Positions 1-7,565 of a stretch of DNA of 53,629 nt are shown here, piece by piece (within the stretch, counting starts at the first letter, position 1; every line of letters begins with the position of its first letter). Below the pieces are notes generated by a model, which had not been told where the DNA came from, made no database searches, and was given only the letters and a program-made list of their open reading frames with translations. The DNA is from Acidobacteriota bacterium (lineage in GTDB: Bacteria > Acidobacteriota > Terriglobia > Acidiferrales > UBA7541): assembly GCA_003224525.1 (NCBI GenBank), contig QHZB01000249.1, positions 1 to 53,629 of the forward strand, in the 5' to 3' direction. The translations under genes were made by a program, and so were the position numbers.

Positions 1-84
1 CTTGCGCACCGGGCGGCGGAGGTCGGCGAAGTGCGCATCGACGAGCTCCCGGACGGCGGAAAGAAGGTCCTTTTCTTGATTCAT
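1..84 (-). CDS. 5' end of an unknown gene, cut by the window edge
   Basis: An ATG at 84-82 opens a frame that runs 28 codons off the left edge. The predicted N-terminus is charged and helical (begins MNQEKDLLSAVRELVDAHF). It is too short to identify. It is codirectional with, and 44 bases downstream of, the gene at 128-436, and both start codons are preceded by a related motif (TTGTGTTTCAT), so the two genes may share a regulator or belong to one unit. I associate DUF6788-like neighbours with transposase-type genes, so a transposase is possible, but nothing in these residues proves it. Confidence 0.4.
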   Translation of the reverse strand, partial: MNQEKDLLSAVRELVDAHFADLRRPVRK

Positions 85-97
85 TTATATAAATGAA
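80..97. promoter_or_regulatory. Perfect 18-bp palindrome at the start of the left-edge gene
   Basis: TTCATTTATATAAATGAA reads identically on both strands and covers the start codon of the left-edge gene. Its flank (ATGAAACACAA on the plus strand) is repeated at 445-455, at the start of the next gene upstream. This suggests an operator, but no regulator is visible nearby. Confidence 0.4.
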
Positions 98-127
98 ACA
101 CAAAAGCCTCAAAAAAAAGGCTGCCGG

Positions 128-436
128 CTAAGGCCGCAGCAGCTCGTGATTCAATTCACTGATTGCTTCCAATCCCTCTTTCAGACGCTGATAATTGCGC
201 ACCCACTGCTGGACCTGAGCGCGCTGCTCTCGACGAATGCTGAACTGTCGCGTCCTTCCACCCGGGTAGGTTACCGTGAGCACCCAGACCGCATGTCCTC
301 CTCCGGCCCGGCACTTCGAACAGCCTCGAGCATGGCGAATGGTTCGCCGCAGCAAAGTGCCGCGCGCAATCTGAGTGGGGTCCGGGAGTCGCTGGGCGAG
401 CCGATCGCGGGAATCGAGGATGTTCTTCTGTTTCAT
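128..436 (-). CDS. Small DUF6788-like protein
   Basis: This 102-residue protein has a CxxC motif near residue 39 (CSKC), then a VTYPGG turn and a basic, helical C-terminus (RREQRAQVQQWVRNYQ...). The layout resembles DUF6788-type proteins, which have a short Cys pair, a beta-hairpin carrying a glycine turn and a coiled C-terminal helix. They are of unknown function and in my experience often sit beside transposase-like genes. The family call is from memory of the pattern and was not searched. The start is ATG at 436; the upstream bases contain an inverted repeat that could be its operator. It is followed on the same strand by the partial gene at 1-84. Confidence 0.6.
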   Translation of the reverse strand: MKQKNILDSRDRLAQRLPDPTQIARGTLLRRTIRHARGCSKCRAGGGHAVWVLTVTYPGGRTRQFSIRREQRAQVQQWVRNYQRLKEGLEAISELNHELLRP

Positions 437-458
437 TCTATTGTATGAAACACAATAG
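431..458. promoter_or_regulatory. Inverted repeat over the start of the DUF6788-like gene
   Basis: CTATTGT (438-444) and ACAATAG (452-458) form a 7-bp inverted repeat around a 7-base centre. TTTCAT/ATGAAA (431-436 and 445-450) forms a second, overlapping one. On the minus strand the core TTGTGTTTCAT is shared with the site near base 80-105. Confidence 0.4.
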
Positions 459-973
459 CGAGCTTTGTGTCAACACATTTTTACATTTTTCTCTTTGCGG
501 GTACTCGGAAACTGGGGGAGGGCAAGTAGAGGAGTTGCTTGGCGAGGAGGAGGGCTCCCTTCATCAGGGAGCCCCCTGAAGCGCAATTTGATTATTGGTT
601 CCGTATAACGAGGAAACGGATTGCGCCCCAAACATTCCTGATATATTGGGTTGCATAGGCCGAATGTGCTGAATAAAGAAAGTCTTGGTTGGTTTCCCAA
701 CCAGGCGTTCTCGCAGTGCGTTACAAAAGCGCAACGCTTGTATCTTAGGGCGTATATACACCCAGCACCGCAAAATGTTCTCCTCGCAAGAGTAATCCCC
801 ACGGCCTTGGATTTAGCAGTAGAGAGCATTGATCTTTTCTCCGGCCACCATAATAAAAACGGCAATTTCTGGAGGTAGTAATCATGAATCGTCACAATAT
901 TTTCGCAGGGACCCCTTTTGGTCACGACTTTGTTGCTATCGTTTGTGATCCCGGACACGGCAGCCACCACTGC
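437..973. other. Stretch without a supportable gene
   Basis: Open frames exist on the minus strand (for example 470-970 and 564-773), but their products show no recognisable domain and no good ribosome-binding site. Apart from the inverted repeat at its left end I see nothing definite here. Confidence 0.4.
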
Positions 974-1488
974 CTAACAATCTCGAAATAGCGGATGCGG
1001 AGTGAAAGAGTCAGAAAGCTCCTGCTCGTATTTGAGCACTTCTGAGGGTTTATAGAAATACTCTTTGCGGCAGTCATCGCACTGGACACGGAAGCGGCCT
1101 TCGAGGGAAGGGCGAGGAGAGACGGGGTCGGTCTCGGCAAGCGGGATCCTATGCCTGAAGAAAAGGTTCTGCCGAAGATGAAACCAATGGTTCTTGCAGA
1201 GCACCACCCAACAGTAGTGGCTATCGACCCACATTTCTTTCCTTTCCTTTCCACTTTCTCCCGCTTGGTTCCGGTGGAAACCGCCGGAGGCGCCGCAACC
1301 TCGGTACCTGTGCCGCCGCGAGGATCTGCGCCCGAAAGAGGAACGCCTGTGTTGGCGGGAACCGTCTTCTCTACTCTCGATGTTTTCTGACGCTGAGGGT
1401 CGTCCGCGTGGGCCGTCTTGAGGGCAAAGAAAATGCCCAGAGCCACAATTGCGATGCCCACTGCTGATAATATGAGAACAAGCCGCAT
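922..1488 (-). CDS. Membrane-anchored ORF, possibly frameshifted into the downstream gene
   Basis: The frame starts at ATG 1488, five bases after a clear GGAGG. It encodes a hydrophobic N-terminal segment (MRLVLILSAVGIAIVALG) and then a Pro/Gly/Thr-rich extracytoplasmic stretch up to about residue 85. From about base 1234 onward the frame encodes nothing protein-like, while the overlapping frame at 974-1234 does. The switch falls in a GGAAAGGAAAGGAAAG tract, a natural slippage or sequencing-error site. The N-terminal 85 residues are probably real; the rest of this frame is probably not translated as such. Confidence 0.3.
   Translation of the reverse strand: MRLVLILSAVGIAIVALGIFFALKTAHADDPQRQKTSRVEKTVPANTGVPLSGADPRGGTGTEVAAPPAVSTGTKREKVERKGKKCGSIATTVGWCSARTIGFIFGRTFSSGIGSRLPRPTPSLLALPSKAASVSSAMTAAKSISINPQKCSNTSRSFLTLSLRIRYFEIVRQWWLPCPGSQTIATKS
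974..1234 (-). CDS. Small conserved-looking protein with a CxxC zinc-ribbon half-motif
   Basis: The 86-residue protein contains FRVQCDDCRKEYFYKP, a beta-strand/CxxC/Tyr pattern like one knuckle of a zinc ribbon, followed by an acidic helix and the terminus PHPLFR. An aromatic N-terminal part (WVDSHYCWVVLCKNHWFHLRQ) precedes it. I associate this type of small protein with Acidobacteriota, where its function is unknown. The start is ATG at 1234, with an AGGAAAG-type ribosome-binding site 5-6 bases upstream in a GGAAA-repeat tract. It overlaps the frame of the upstream membrane-anchored ORF, so it may instead be the C-terminal half of one frameshifted gene. Confidence 0.6.
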   Translation of the reverse strand: MWVDSHYCWVVLCKNHWFHLRQNLFFRHRIPLAETDPVSPRPSLEGRFRVQCDDCRKEYFYKPSEVLKYEQELSDSFTPHPLFRDC

Positions 1489-1724
1489 AACATCCTCCAA
1501 GCCATCACGATGATTGGGCGGGATAATCAGTGAAGGTCAATAGTTTCTAGTCAGACCCTACTTCTTTGTCCCACAACTTCCAGAAAAAGTTCTTTCCAGC
1601 AGTGGTCAATCATGAGCGTCTGGTTAAGGTAGAGACACTCACTCCAACAGCCAGGGAATGAGGCGGCCGGGAGCCACATCCGCGCGGGCTGCGCGATGCG
1701 GTGGCATGCGGAAAGAAAGTTGAA

Positions 1725-1767
1725 ATCAGAAACTAGAAATGCGAAACCAGAAACCAGAAACTAGAAA
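1725..1767. repeat. Short degenerate tandem repeat (AGAAACC/AGAAACT)
   Basis: Units such as AGAAACTAGAAA and AGAAACCAGAAACC occur back to back over about 43 bases. Confidence 0.6.
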
Positions 1768-1780
1768 ATGGCAGCGAAGA

Positions 1781-1890
1781 GGGGCACGATGTATCGTGCC
1801 CCCACGTCGGGTAAAGCCGATCCCTCCGCTCCGGTCGGGATGACAATCGGGTGGAGGGAGAAGGGGAAGGGAGTGCGGACTGAAGTCCGC
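1781..1890. repeat. Two REP-like hairpins
   Basis: GGGGCACGAT (1781-1790) and ATCGTGCCCC (1793-1802) form a perfect 10-bp inverted repeat with a 2-base centre. GCGGACT (1875-1881) and AGTCCGC (1884-1890) form a second with a 2-base centre. Both sit in intergenic DNA and look like dispersed extragenic palindromes. Their copy number cannot be judged from one window. Confidence 0.6.
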
Positions 1891-2056
1891 CCCCACGCAT
1901 AACGGGAGGGTGGGGCAGGGAGTGGCAACGCCATAGACCGCCAGGACTATTCGGGTTCCATTTTCTCTTTTCTCGCGCCCTGTTTCGCGGTATGACATTG
2001 CTCACGGCAGTCCCTTTGACTGTGCACGCGCCAATCGAGAGACCGAGGAGCATTTC

Positions 2057-3187
2057 ATGGAGCGAGACGTACGAGATCTGCTCAATTTATACCATCCGAA
2101 TGATCCGCTGGATCACGCCTGGACGATTCCTTCGCCGTGGTATTTCGATCCGGACATCCATGAACTCGAACAACAGGGCGTGTTTGCGAAAAACTGGCAG
2201 GTGGTGGGGCGCACCGATCAGGTGCGGGAAAAAAGGAACTTTTTTACCGCGGACCTCGCGGGCGAGCCCATCGTCGTGGCGCGCGGTGAAGACGGCCAAT
2301 TGCGCGCCTTCTACAACGTTTGCCGGCATCATGCGGCGGCGGTGGTGACCGAGGCGGAAGGTTGCGCGAAGCAGTTTCGCTGCCCGTATCACGGCTGGAC
2401 TTATGGGAACGATGGGGTGCTGAAAGGGATGGTGGAATTCGAGGGCGTGTGTAATTTCGATCGCGCTAAGAACGGCCTCGTGCCGGTGAAGGTCGATACC
2501 TGGGAGAATTTTGTATTTGTGAACCTGGATGGGCGCGCGGCGGCGCTGCGGGATTTTCTCGGGGCGGTTCCGGGATTTGTCGCGCCGCTGCGGCTCGCCA
2601 AGAAATTGAAATATTTTGACCGCCGCGTTTACGCCTTGAATTGCAACTGGAAAGTGTACGTGGATAACTATCTCGACGGCGGCTATCACGTTCCCCACGC
2701 GCACAAAGGGCTGAGCAGCGTGATCGAGTATACGAAGTACACGATCGAGAATTTCGAGCGCGCCTGCCTGCAATCCAGCCCGCTTTCTTCAAACTCCAAG
2801 TCGAAGTCAGGCGTCGCCGCCACCCGCCAGGGCCGCGCGTTTTATCTGTGGATCTATCCGAATTTCATGATCAACGCCTACGAAGGCGTGATGGACACGA
2901 ATCTCGTTCTTCCCATGGGTGCAGACAAATGCGCCGTGGTGTTTGATTACTATTTCGGGGACATCAGCAAGAAAGCCTCGAAGAAGAACAAAGAGAGCAT
3001 CAAAGTAAGCGAAAAAGTGCAGGATGAAGACGAAGCCATCTGCGACGCGGTGCAGCGGGGGCTCGGCTCACGCGCCTACATCGCAGGGCGGCTGTCGGTG
3101 CGGCGCGAAGCCGGCGAACACCTCTTCCACCGTTTGCTGCATGCCGACCTGACCAGCGCGCTGAACCAACCCGCTGCGGCCGATTAG
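2057..3187 (+). CDS. Rieske non-heme iron oxygenase, alpha-subunit-like
   Basis: The 376-residue protein has an N-terminal Rieske [2Fe-2S] domain with the paired motif CRHH (about residue 89) and CPYHGW (about 109). The two Cys and two His that bind the cluster are present. A C-terminal catalytic domain follows, with NWKVYVDNYLDGGYHVPHAH, which supplies the bridging Asp and the two His of the mononuclear iron site. The size and the ending resemble ring-hydroxylating dioxygenase large subunits and choline-monooxygenase-like enzymes. The substrate cannot be told. No ferredoxin, reductase or beta subunit is adjacent, so electrons must come from elsewhere. The start is ATG 2057, with GAGGAG six bases upstream. 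Confidence 0.88.
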   Translation: MERDVRDLLNLYHPNDPLDHAWTIPSPWYFDPDIHELEQQGVFAKNWQVVGRTDQVREKRNFFTADLAGEPIVVARGEDGQLRAFYNVCRHHAAAVVTEAEGCAKQFRCPYHGWTYGNDGVLKGMVEFEGVCNFDRAKNGLVPVKVDTWENFVFVNLDGRAAALRDFLGAVPGFVAPLRLAKKLKYFDRRVYALNCNWKVYVDNYLDGGYHVPHAHKGLSSVIEYTKYTIENFERACLQSSPLSSNSKSKSGVAATRQGRAFYLWIYPNFMINAYEGVMDTNLVLPMGADKCAVVFDYYFGDISKKASKKNKESIKVSEKVQDEDEAICDAVQRGLGSRAYIAGRLSVRREAGEHLFHRLLHADLTSALNQPAAAD

Positions 3188-3192
3188 CCAAC

Positions 3193-3221
3193 GTAAGAGA
3201 TTCTTGGTAAGATTGTCTTAC
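3193..3221. promoter_or_regulatory. Operator-like repeats before the toxin-antitoxin pair
   Basis: GTAAGA occurs at 3193-3198 and 3207-3212, and its complement TCTTAC at 3216-3221. The last two make a 6-bp inverted repeat with a 3-base centre ending two bases before the GTG start of the antitoxin frame. This fits an autoregulatory site for an AbrB-type antitoxin. Confidence 0.45.
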
Positions 3222-3222
3222 G

Positions 3223-3480
3223 GTGACAACCAGAGTCTCGACAAAAGGATAAGTGGTGCTGCCGCAGGCGATTCGGAGAAAGATGAATCTGTGCACCGGA
3301 GACCTCCTGGAGGCGCGAATCGAAGCCGAGCGCATCGTGCTGATTCCGAAAAAGAAAAGGTCTCGTAGGGGTCGGATCATCAAAGATCCTCTTACGGGAC
3401 TTCCTGTTTTGACCGCAGGCCCGGGTGCTCCAAAACTAACGAGCAAACAAGTAGCGGAGATACTTGCCGATTTTCCATGA
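3223..3480 (+). pseudogene. AbrB/MazE-type antitoxin interrupted by a stop codon
   Basis: Reading from GTG 3223 gives VTTRVSTKG, then TAA (3250-3252), then VVLPQAIRRKMNL in the same frame. The family signature is STKGQVVLP, so the conserved Gln codon (CAA) appears as TAA. A GTG directly after the stop (3253) opens a 75-residue frame, so a truncated protein lacking the first beta strand of the DNA-binding swapped hairpin could still be made. The C-terminal half (residues about 35-75 of that frame) is the usual toxin-binding tail. It overlaps the toxin start by four bases (ATGA), as in translationally coupled pairs. The lesion could also be suppressed by readthrough, or be a sequencing error. 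Confidence 0.75.
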
Positions 3481-3887
3481 AATATCTATTAGACGTGGAC
3501 GTTCTGGTCGCTCCATGCGTCAGGGAACATGAGTTTCACGAACGAGTCGCGTCGTGGATGAACGAGTCTGCGCGGGCTGGGCGGTCCGAGCTGATCACGT
3601 GCGCGGTGACGGAACTGGGATTTCTACGAACGCTGGCGCAGGTGGAACCTTACGGTTTTTACGATCGAGCAAGGAAAGGATTTGCTATCGCCGTTGAAGT
3701 CGAGCAAAGAATTCCATTTTGTCTTTCTTTCAGACGGTCTCGGGCTGGCGCAACTGCCGCGCTGGGTCAGAGGCCCAAGCAGATCACGGATGGCCATTTG
3801 CTGGGGCTGGCAAAGGCACAAGGAGCCGAAATGGCAACTTTGGATGAACGCATTCCTGGCGCGCTAGTTATTCCCGGCAAGAATTGA
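3477..3887 (+). CDS. PIN-domain toxin (VapC family)
   Basis: The 136-residue protein is typical VapC length. It begins MKYLLDVDVLVAP, carrying the first metal-binding Asp at residue 6. It then has a conserved Glu in the VTELGFLR segment and the late pair ITDGHLLGLAKAQGAEMATLDERI with two Asp residues. All four acidic positions expected for the PIN nuclease seem present. VapC toxins cleave tRNA or rRNA and are held inactive by their antitoxin. Here the antitoxin frame upstream is broken by a nonsense codon while the toxin looks intact. The gene is followed by a new promoter, so the pair is a separate unit from tig. Confidence 0.82.
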   Translation: MKYLLDVDVLVAPCVREHEFHERVASWMNESARAGRSELITCAVTELGFLRTLAQVEPYGFYDRARKGFAIAVEVEQRIPFCLSFRRSRAGATAALGQRPKQITDGHLLGLAKAQGAEMATLDERIPGALVIPGKN

Positions 3888-3953
3888 CCGTATACGCGAA
3901 ACGAACTCTGGGGAATGAAAGAAGATGAGTTTTGACGTCGCAGATTGTGCTGT

Positions 3954-3982
3954 TTGACGGTGTTGGAAGCGTCGCCTATACT
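3954..3982 (+). promoter_or_regulatory. Sigma-70-type promoter for tig
   Basis: TTGACG (3954-3959), 17 bases, TATACT (3977-3982). Transcription should start near 3989, giving a leader of about 147 bases before tig. Confidence 0.65.
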
Positions 3983-4011
3983 GAGAATTCGAGTTGCAGG
4001 TTGAATTCTCA
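3982..4011. promoter_or_regulatory. Inverted repeat at the tig transcription start
   Basis: TGAGAATTC (3982-3990) and GAATTCTCA (4003-4011) form perfect 9-bp arms around a 12-base centre, overlapping the -10 box by one base. It could be an operator or a 5'-end stem of the tig mRNA. Confidence 0.5.
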
Positions 4012-4135
4012 CCTGTCTGGCCTCTTCTGAAACGAAAGCCTGGCTTGTTCGCCCCCGCAGACCGGGCCGCATGCCGTCGAGACCAGCGAACGATTCATTA
4101 CCAAACCGATTGCCGTCCCAGGAAAGGACTGCTGC

Positions 4136-5428
4136 ATGGCCGAAGCAACCTGCCGCCGCGAACTAGAGTTGGAGATTCCCGCAGAAGAAGTAACGAAGAA
4201 GATCGAGAGTGTCGCGAAGGAGTTCGCGCGCGTCGCAAACGTTCCGGGATTCCGCCGCGGGAAAGCGCCCATCTCACTGATTCGCCGCAAGTTCGCAGAT
4301 GACATCAAGGGAGAAGTGCTGCAATCGCTGGTGCCGGAGCGCGTGGAAAAAGCCGTGGCCGAACAGAAACTCACCCCAGTTTCGCAACCTCAAGTGGATA
4401 AGCTGGATTTCAACGAGGGCCAGCCGCTGAAGTTCCGCGCGGTCTTCGAAGTGCTGCCGGAATTCGAATTGGGTAATTACAAGGGCCTGGAGTTCGACAT
4501 GCCCACGATGGACGTCACGGACGAGGACATGGCGAAAGCGCTCGAAGAGATGCGCGAACGTGCCGCAGCGTTTGCGCCCGTCGAGGGCCGCGCGATTCAG
4601 GATGGCGACTTTGCACAGGTGAAACTCCTCGGCAAGCCGCAAGGCGGAGGCGATCCGTTGCAAGCCGACAGCGTTCTCTGCCATATTGGAGCGGAAGAAA
4701 CCATGGAGCCGTTCAACGCTAATTTGAAAGGCGCCAGCGCCGGCGAGCACAGGAACTTTGACGTCGACTATCCCGCAGACTATCCGGATCCCAAACTGGC
4801 CGGTAAGAAGTATCACTATGCCGTCGAAGTCCTGGGCATCAAAACGAAAAAGCTGCCAGAACTGAACGATGAATTTGCGAAAGACGTCAGCGACGCGGCC
4901 ACGCTGGACGAACTAAAGAAAAAAGTTCGCGAGGGGCTGGGGCAGCAACGCGATCACAAGCACAAGGAGCTGCTGCACGAAAAGGTACTCGCGGAAATCG
5001 TGAAGCGACACGAGTTCCCTGTACCCGAAGCGCTGGTGGAGCATCAAATGGATGTGCGTCTGGAGCGCGTGGTGCGCTCACTGGCCACGCAAGGAGTTGA
5101 TCCGCGCGCCGTGAATGTGGACTGGGTGACGCTGCGGCGGCGCCAGGAAGAGCGCGCCAAGGATGACGTGAAGGCCGAACTGATCATCGATCGCATCGCA
5201 ACGGCGGAAAATATCGACGCAACGGACGAAGAGGTCACGCACGAGCTGGAACACATGGCCAGTCATGCTGGCGAATCGGCGGAAGCGCTTCGCGCGCGTT
5301 TGACAAAGCAGGGGACGCTCGATAGGATGAAGGCTAAGCTGCGCAGCGATAAAACTCTCGACTGGCTTGCGCAGAATGCCAAGATCAAGACCGTTGCAGC
5401 AGCGAACGCGGCGACGGATTCAAAGTGA
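4136..5428 (+). CDS. tig: Trigger factor, ribosome-associated chaperone and prolyl isomerase
   Basis: The 430-residue protein has the full trigger factor layout. The N-terminal ribosome-binding domain carries the signature loop PGFRRGKAP near residue 38, which docks at the exit tunnel. An FKBP-like peptidyl-prolyl isomerase domain spans about 150-245. The C-terminal helical arms form the substrate cradle. Length is normal. The start ATG 4136 follows an AGGAAAGGA-like ribosome-binding site. It heads the cluster tig-clpP-clpX-lon, a common arrangement that groups nascent-chain folding with ATP-dependent proteolysis. The stop at 5428 is 14 bases before clpP. Confidence 0.97.
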   Translation: MAEATCRRELELEIPAEEVTKKIESVAKEFARVANVPGFRRGKAPISLIRRKFADDIKGEVLQSLVPERVEKAVAEQKLTPVSQPQVDKLDFNEGQPLKFRAVFEVLPEFELGNYKGLEFDMPTMDVTDEDMAKALEEMRERAAAFAPVEGRAIQDGDFAQVKLLGKPQGGGDPLQADSVLCHIGAEETMEPFNANLKGASAGEHRNFDVDYPADYPDPKLAGKKYHYAVEVLGIKTKKLPELNDEFAKDVSDAATLDELKKKVREGLGQQRDHKHKELLHEKVLAEIVKRHEFPVPEALVEHQMDVRLERVVRSLATQGVDPRAVNVDWVTLRRRQEERAKDDVKAELIIDRIATAENIDATDEEVTHELEHMASHAGESAEALRARLTKQGTLDRMKAKLRSDKTLDWLAQNAKIKTVAAANAATDSK

Positions 5429-5442
5429 CACACTCCGGCTAA

Positions 5443-6084
5443 GTGCCAGTAACATTTACCCAAATGAAAAATTCCGAAGAACCCGAGTATCACGGAACAA
5501 CGCTCGTACCGATGGTGGTGGAACAGACTAGCCGTGGCGAGCGCGCCTACGACATTTATTCCCGGCTCCTTAAAGAGCACATTATCTTTATTGGCACGCC
5601 GATTGACGACCACGTGGCCAATCTGGCCACGGCGCAGATGCTCTTCCTGCAGGCCGAAGACCCGGAGAGAGACATTCAGCTGTACATCAACTCACCGGGG
5701 GGCTCGATCACCGCGGGATTCGCGATTTACGACACCATGCAGTTCGTGAAGCCGGACGTGGTGACAACCTGCGTCGGCCAAGCCGCTTCCATCGCGGCCG
5801 TGCTGCTGGCCGGCGGCGCGGCCAAGAAGCGATTTGCGCTGCCCAATGCGCGCATCCTGATTCACCAGCCGTGGATGTCCGGGCTAGGGGGACAGGCGAC
5901 GGACATCGACCTGCATGCGAAAGAGATATTACGCATGCGCCTGACCATCAATACGCTGCTGGCAAAGCACAGCGGCCAGCCGGTGGAGCGCATCGAGAAG
6001 GACGTCGAGCGCGACTACATCATGAATCCCGAGCAGGCCAAGGAATACGGAATGATTGACGAGATCATCTATAAGCACCGGTAG
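5443..6084 (+). CDS. clpP: ATP-dependent Clp protease proteolytic subunit
   Basis: The 213-residue serine peptidase of the ClpXP/ClpAP complex. The core begins at [23 protein letters not shown]. The nucleophile Ser lies in [11 protein letters not shown], the catalytic His in ILIHQPW, and the Asp follows in the C-terminal part. GTG 5443 gives a 21-residue leader before the conserved core; an alternative ATG at 5464 shortens it by seven residues. Neither has a strong ribosome-binding site, so translation may be coupled to tig 14 bases upstream. The leader probably corresponds to the self-cleaved propeptide. clpX follows after 163 bases. Confidence 0.96.
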   Translation: MPVTFTQMKNSEEPEYHGTTLVPMVVEQTSRGERAYDIYSRLLKEHIIFIGTPIDDHVANLATAQMLFLQAEDPERDIQLYINSPGGSITAGFAIYDTMQFVKPDVVTTCVGQAASIAAVLLAGGAAKKRFALPNARILIHQPWMSGLGGQATDIDLHAKEILRMRLTINTLLAKHSGQPVERIEKDVERDYIMNPEQAKEYGMIDEIIYKHR

Positions 6085-6247
6085 TATTTCGCGCCACGGA
6101 GTGCTTTGCGGTTTGAAGCGGGGGTACAGTACGGGTTCCAAAAAGTTAGTAACGTTTCGACTTTCTCTTTCGCTCAGGGGAAAAATCGGCCTAGAATAGT
6201 GGGTAGAGACTCCGTCGAAGCCCAGCGGAGACGAGGCCCTCACACCA

Positions 6248-7498
6248 GTGAAAAAATTCAACCCAGACGAACCGCTGCGCTGCTCCTTCTGCCACAAAAC
6301 TCAGGAGCAGGTCGAAAAGCTGATCAGTTCGCCTTCGGACTATCCACGAGCGTACATCTGCAATGAGTGCGTGGGCGTTTGCCAGACCATACTGGAAGAT
6401 GAGAAGCGAGAACAAACGGCGGCACCGACGAAGAGGCTTCCTCGGCCGCCGGAGATCAAGCAATTCCTGGATGGCTACGTCATCGGACAGGACCGCACGA
6501 AGAAGAAACTTGCGGTGGCGGTGTACAACCATTACAAACGGATATTCCTGAACAAGCAGCCGGGCGAAATCGAACTGAGCAAGTCCAATATCCTGCTGAT
6601 CGGCCCGACCGGCACGGGCAAGACATTGCTGGCGCAAACGCTGTCGCGCATGCTGGATGTGCCGTTCGCGATCGTCGATGCCACGACGCTTACCGAAGCG
6701 GGCTACGTGGGCGAAGACGTCGAAAACATTATTCTGAAATTGCTGCAAGCGGCGGACGGCGACGTCCAGAAGGCGCAGCAAGGCATCATTTATATCGATG
6801 AGATCGACAAGATTGCCAAAAAAGACGAGAACCCTTCGATCACCCGCGACGTTTCCGGCGAAGGCGTGCAGCAGGCGCTGCTGAAGATACTGGAAGGCAC
6901 GGTTGCCAATGTGCCTCCGCAGGGTGGCCGTAAGCATCCCCATCAGGAATTTACTCCGGTGGACACCACGAACATTCTTTTTCTCTGCGGCGGAGCGTTC
7001 GTAGGCTTGGAAAAAATTATCGAGAAGCGCGCCGGGCGGCGCTCGCTGGGCTTCCACACGGATGCTGCGCCGTCGACGCCACAGAAACGCAACACCGAAT
7101 TGCTCGAACAGGTCCAGCCGGGCGATTTGATCCGCTACGGCTTGATCCCGGAATTTGTCGGCCGCCTGCCTGTCGCGGGGGTCATGAACGATCTGGACAA
7201 AGGCGCGCTCGTCAAGATACTGACGGAACCGAAGAACGCGCTGCTGAAACAGTACCAGCGGCTGTTCGAATTCGAAAACGTGCGGCTGCGATTTACGGAC
7301 GACGCGCTGGAGACTGTGGCGGAGTTGGCACTTCAGCGCAAGGTCGGCGCGCGCGGCTTGCGAATGATCCTCGAAGACCTCATGCTGGAACTGATGTACC
7401 ACCTTCCCATGCAGCGGAAGGTGCGCGACTTCGTGGTTACCGCGGACATGGTCCGCACCCGCGAAATCAATTGGAGTTTGCTCGAGAAGGCCGGATAA
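6248..7498 (+). CDS. clpX: Clp protease ATP-binding subunit ClpX
   Basis: The 416-residue AAA+ unfoldase recognises, unfolds and threads substrates into ClpP. An N-terminal zinc-binding domain has the four Cys in CSFC and CNECVGVC. The Walker A motif is GPTGTGKT (about residue 120) and Walker B is IIYIDEID. The sensor-2 Arg region lies near GARGLR in the C-terminal small domain. Length is normal. The start is GTG 6248 with a weak purine-rich site (GAGACGAGG) some distance upstream. It sits between clpP and lon on the same strand. Confidence 0.97.
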   Translation: MKKFNPDEPLRCSFCHKTQEQVEKLISSPSDYPRAYICNECVGVCQTILEDEKREQTAAPTKRLPRPPEIKQFLDGYVIGQDRTKKKLAVAVYNHYKRIFLNKQPGEIELSKSNILLIGPTGTGKTLLAQTLSRMLDVPFAIVDATTLTEAGYVGEDVENIILKLLQAADGDVQKAQQGIIYIDEIDKIAKKDENPSITRDVSGEGVQQALLKILEGTVANVPPQGGRKHPHQEFTPVDTTNILFLCGGAFVGLEKIIEKRAGRRSLGFHTDAAPSTPQKRNTELLEQVQPGDLIRYGLIPEFVGRLPVAGVMNDLDKGALVKILTEPKNALLKQYQRLFEFENVRLRFTDDALETVAELALQRKVGARGLRMILEDLMLELMYHLPMQRKVRDFVVTADMVRTREINWSLLEKAG

Positions 7499-7565
7499 GC
7501 CGCTCGGGCTTCGATATTAAAGTGCGGCTATTCCAGGGCCACATGAGCAGAATTCAGGGGACGGA

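Larger units (their letters stand above)
1489..2056. other. Non-coding stretch upstream of the Rieske gene
   Basis: No supportable gene. It holds a short AGAAACC/AGAAACT tandem repeat (1725-1767) and two compact hairpins listed separately. The last 20 bases carry the ribosome-binding site (GAGGAG) of the Rieske gene. Confidence 0.5.

Noticed and set aside
470-970. 166-residue minus-strand ORF
   Set aside because: No domain, odd composition and no ribosome-binding site.
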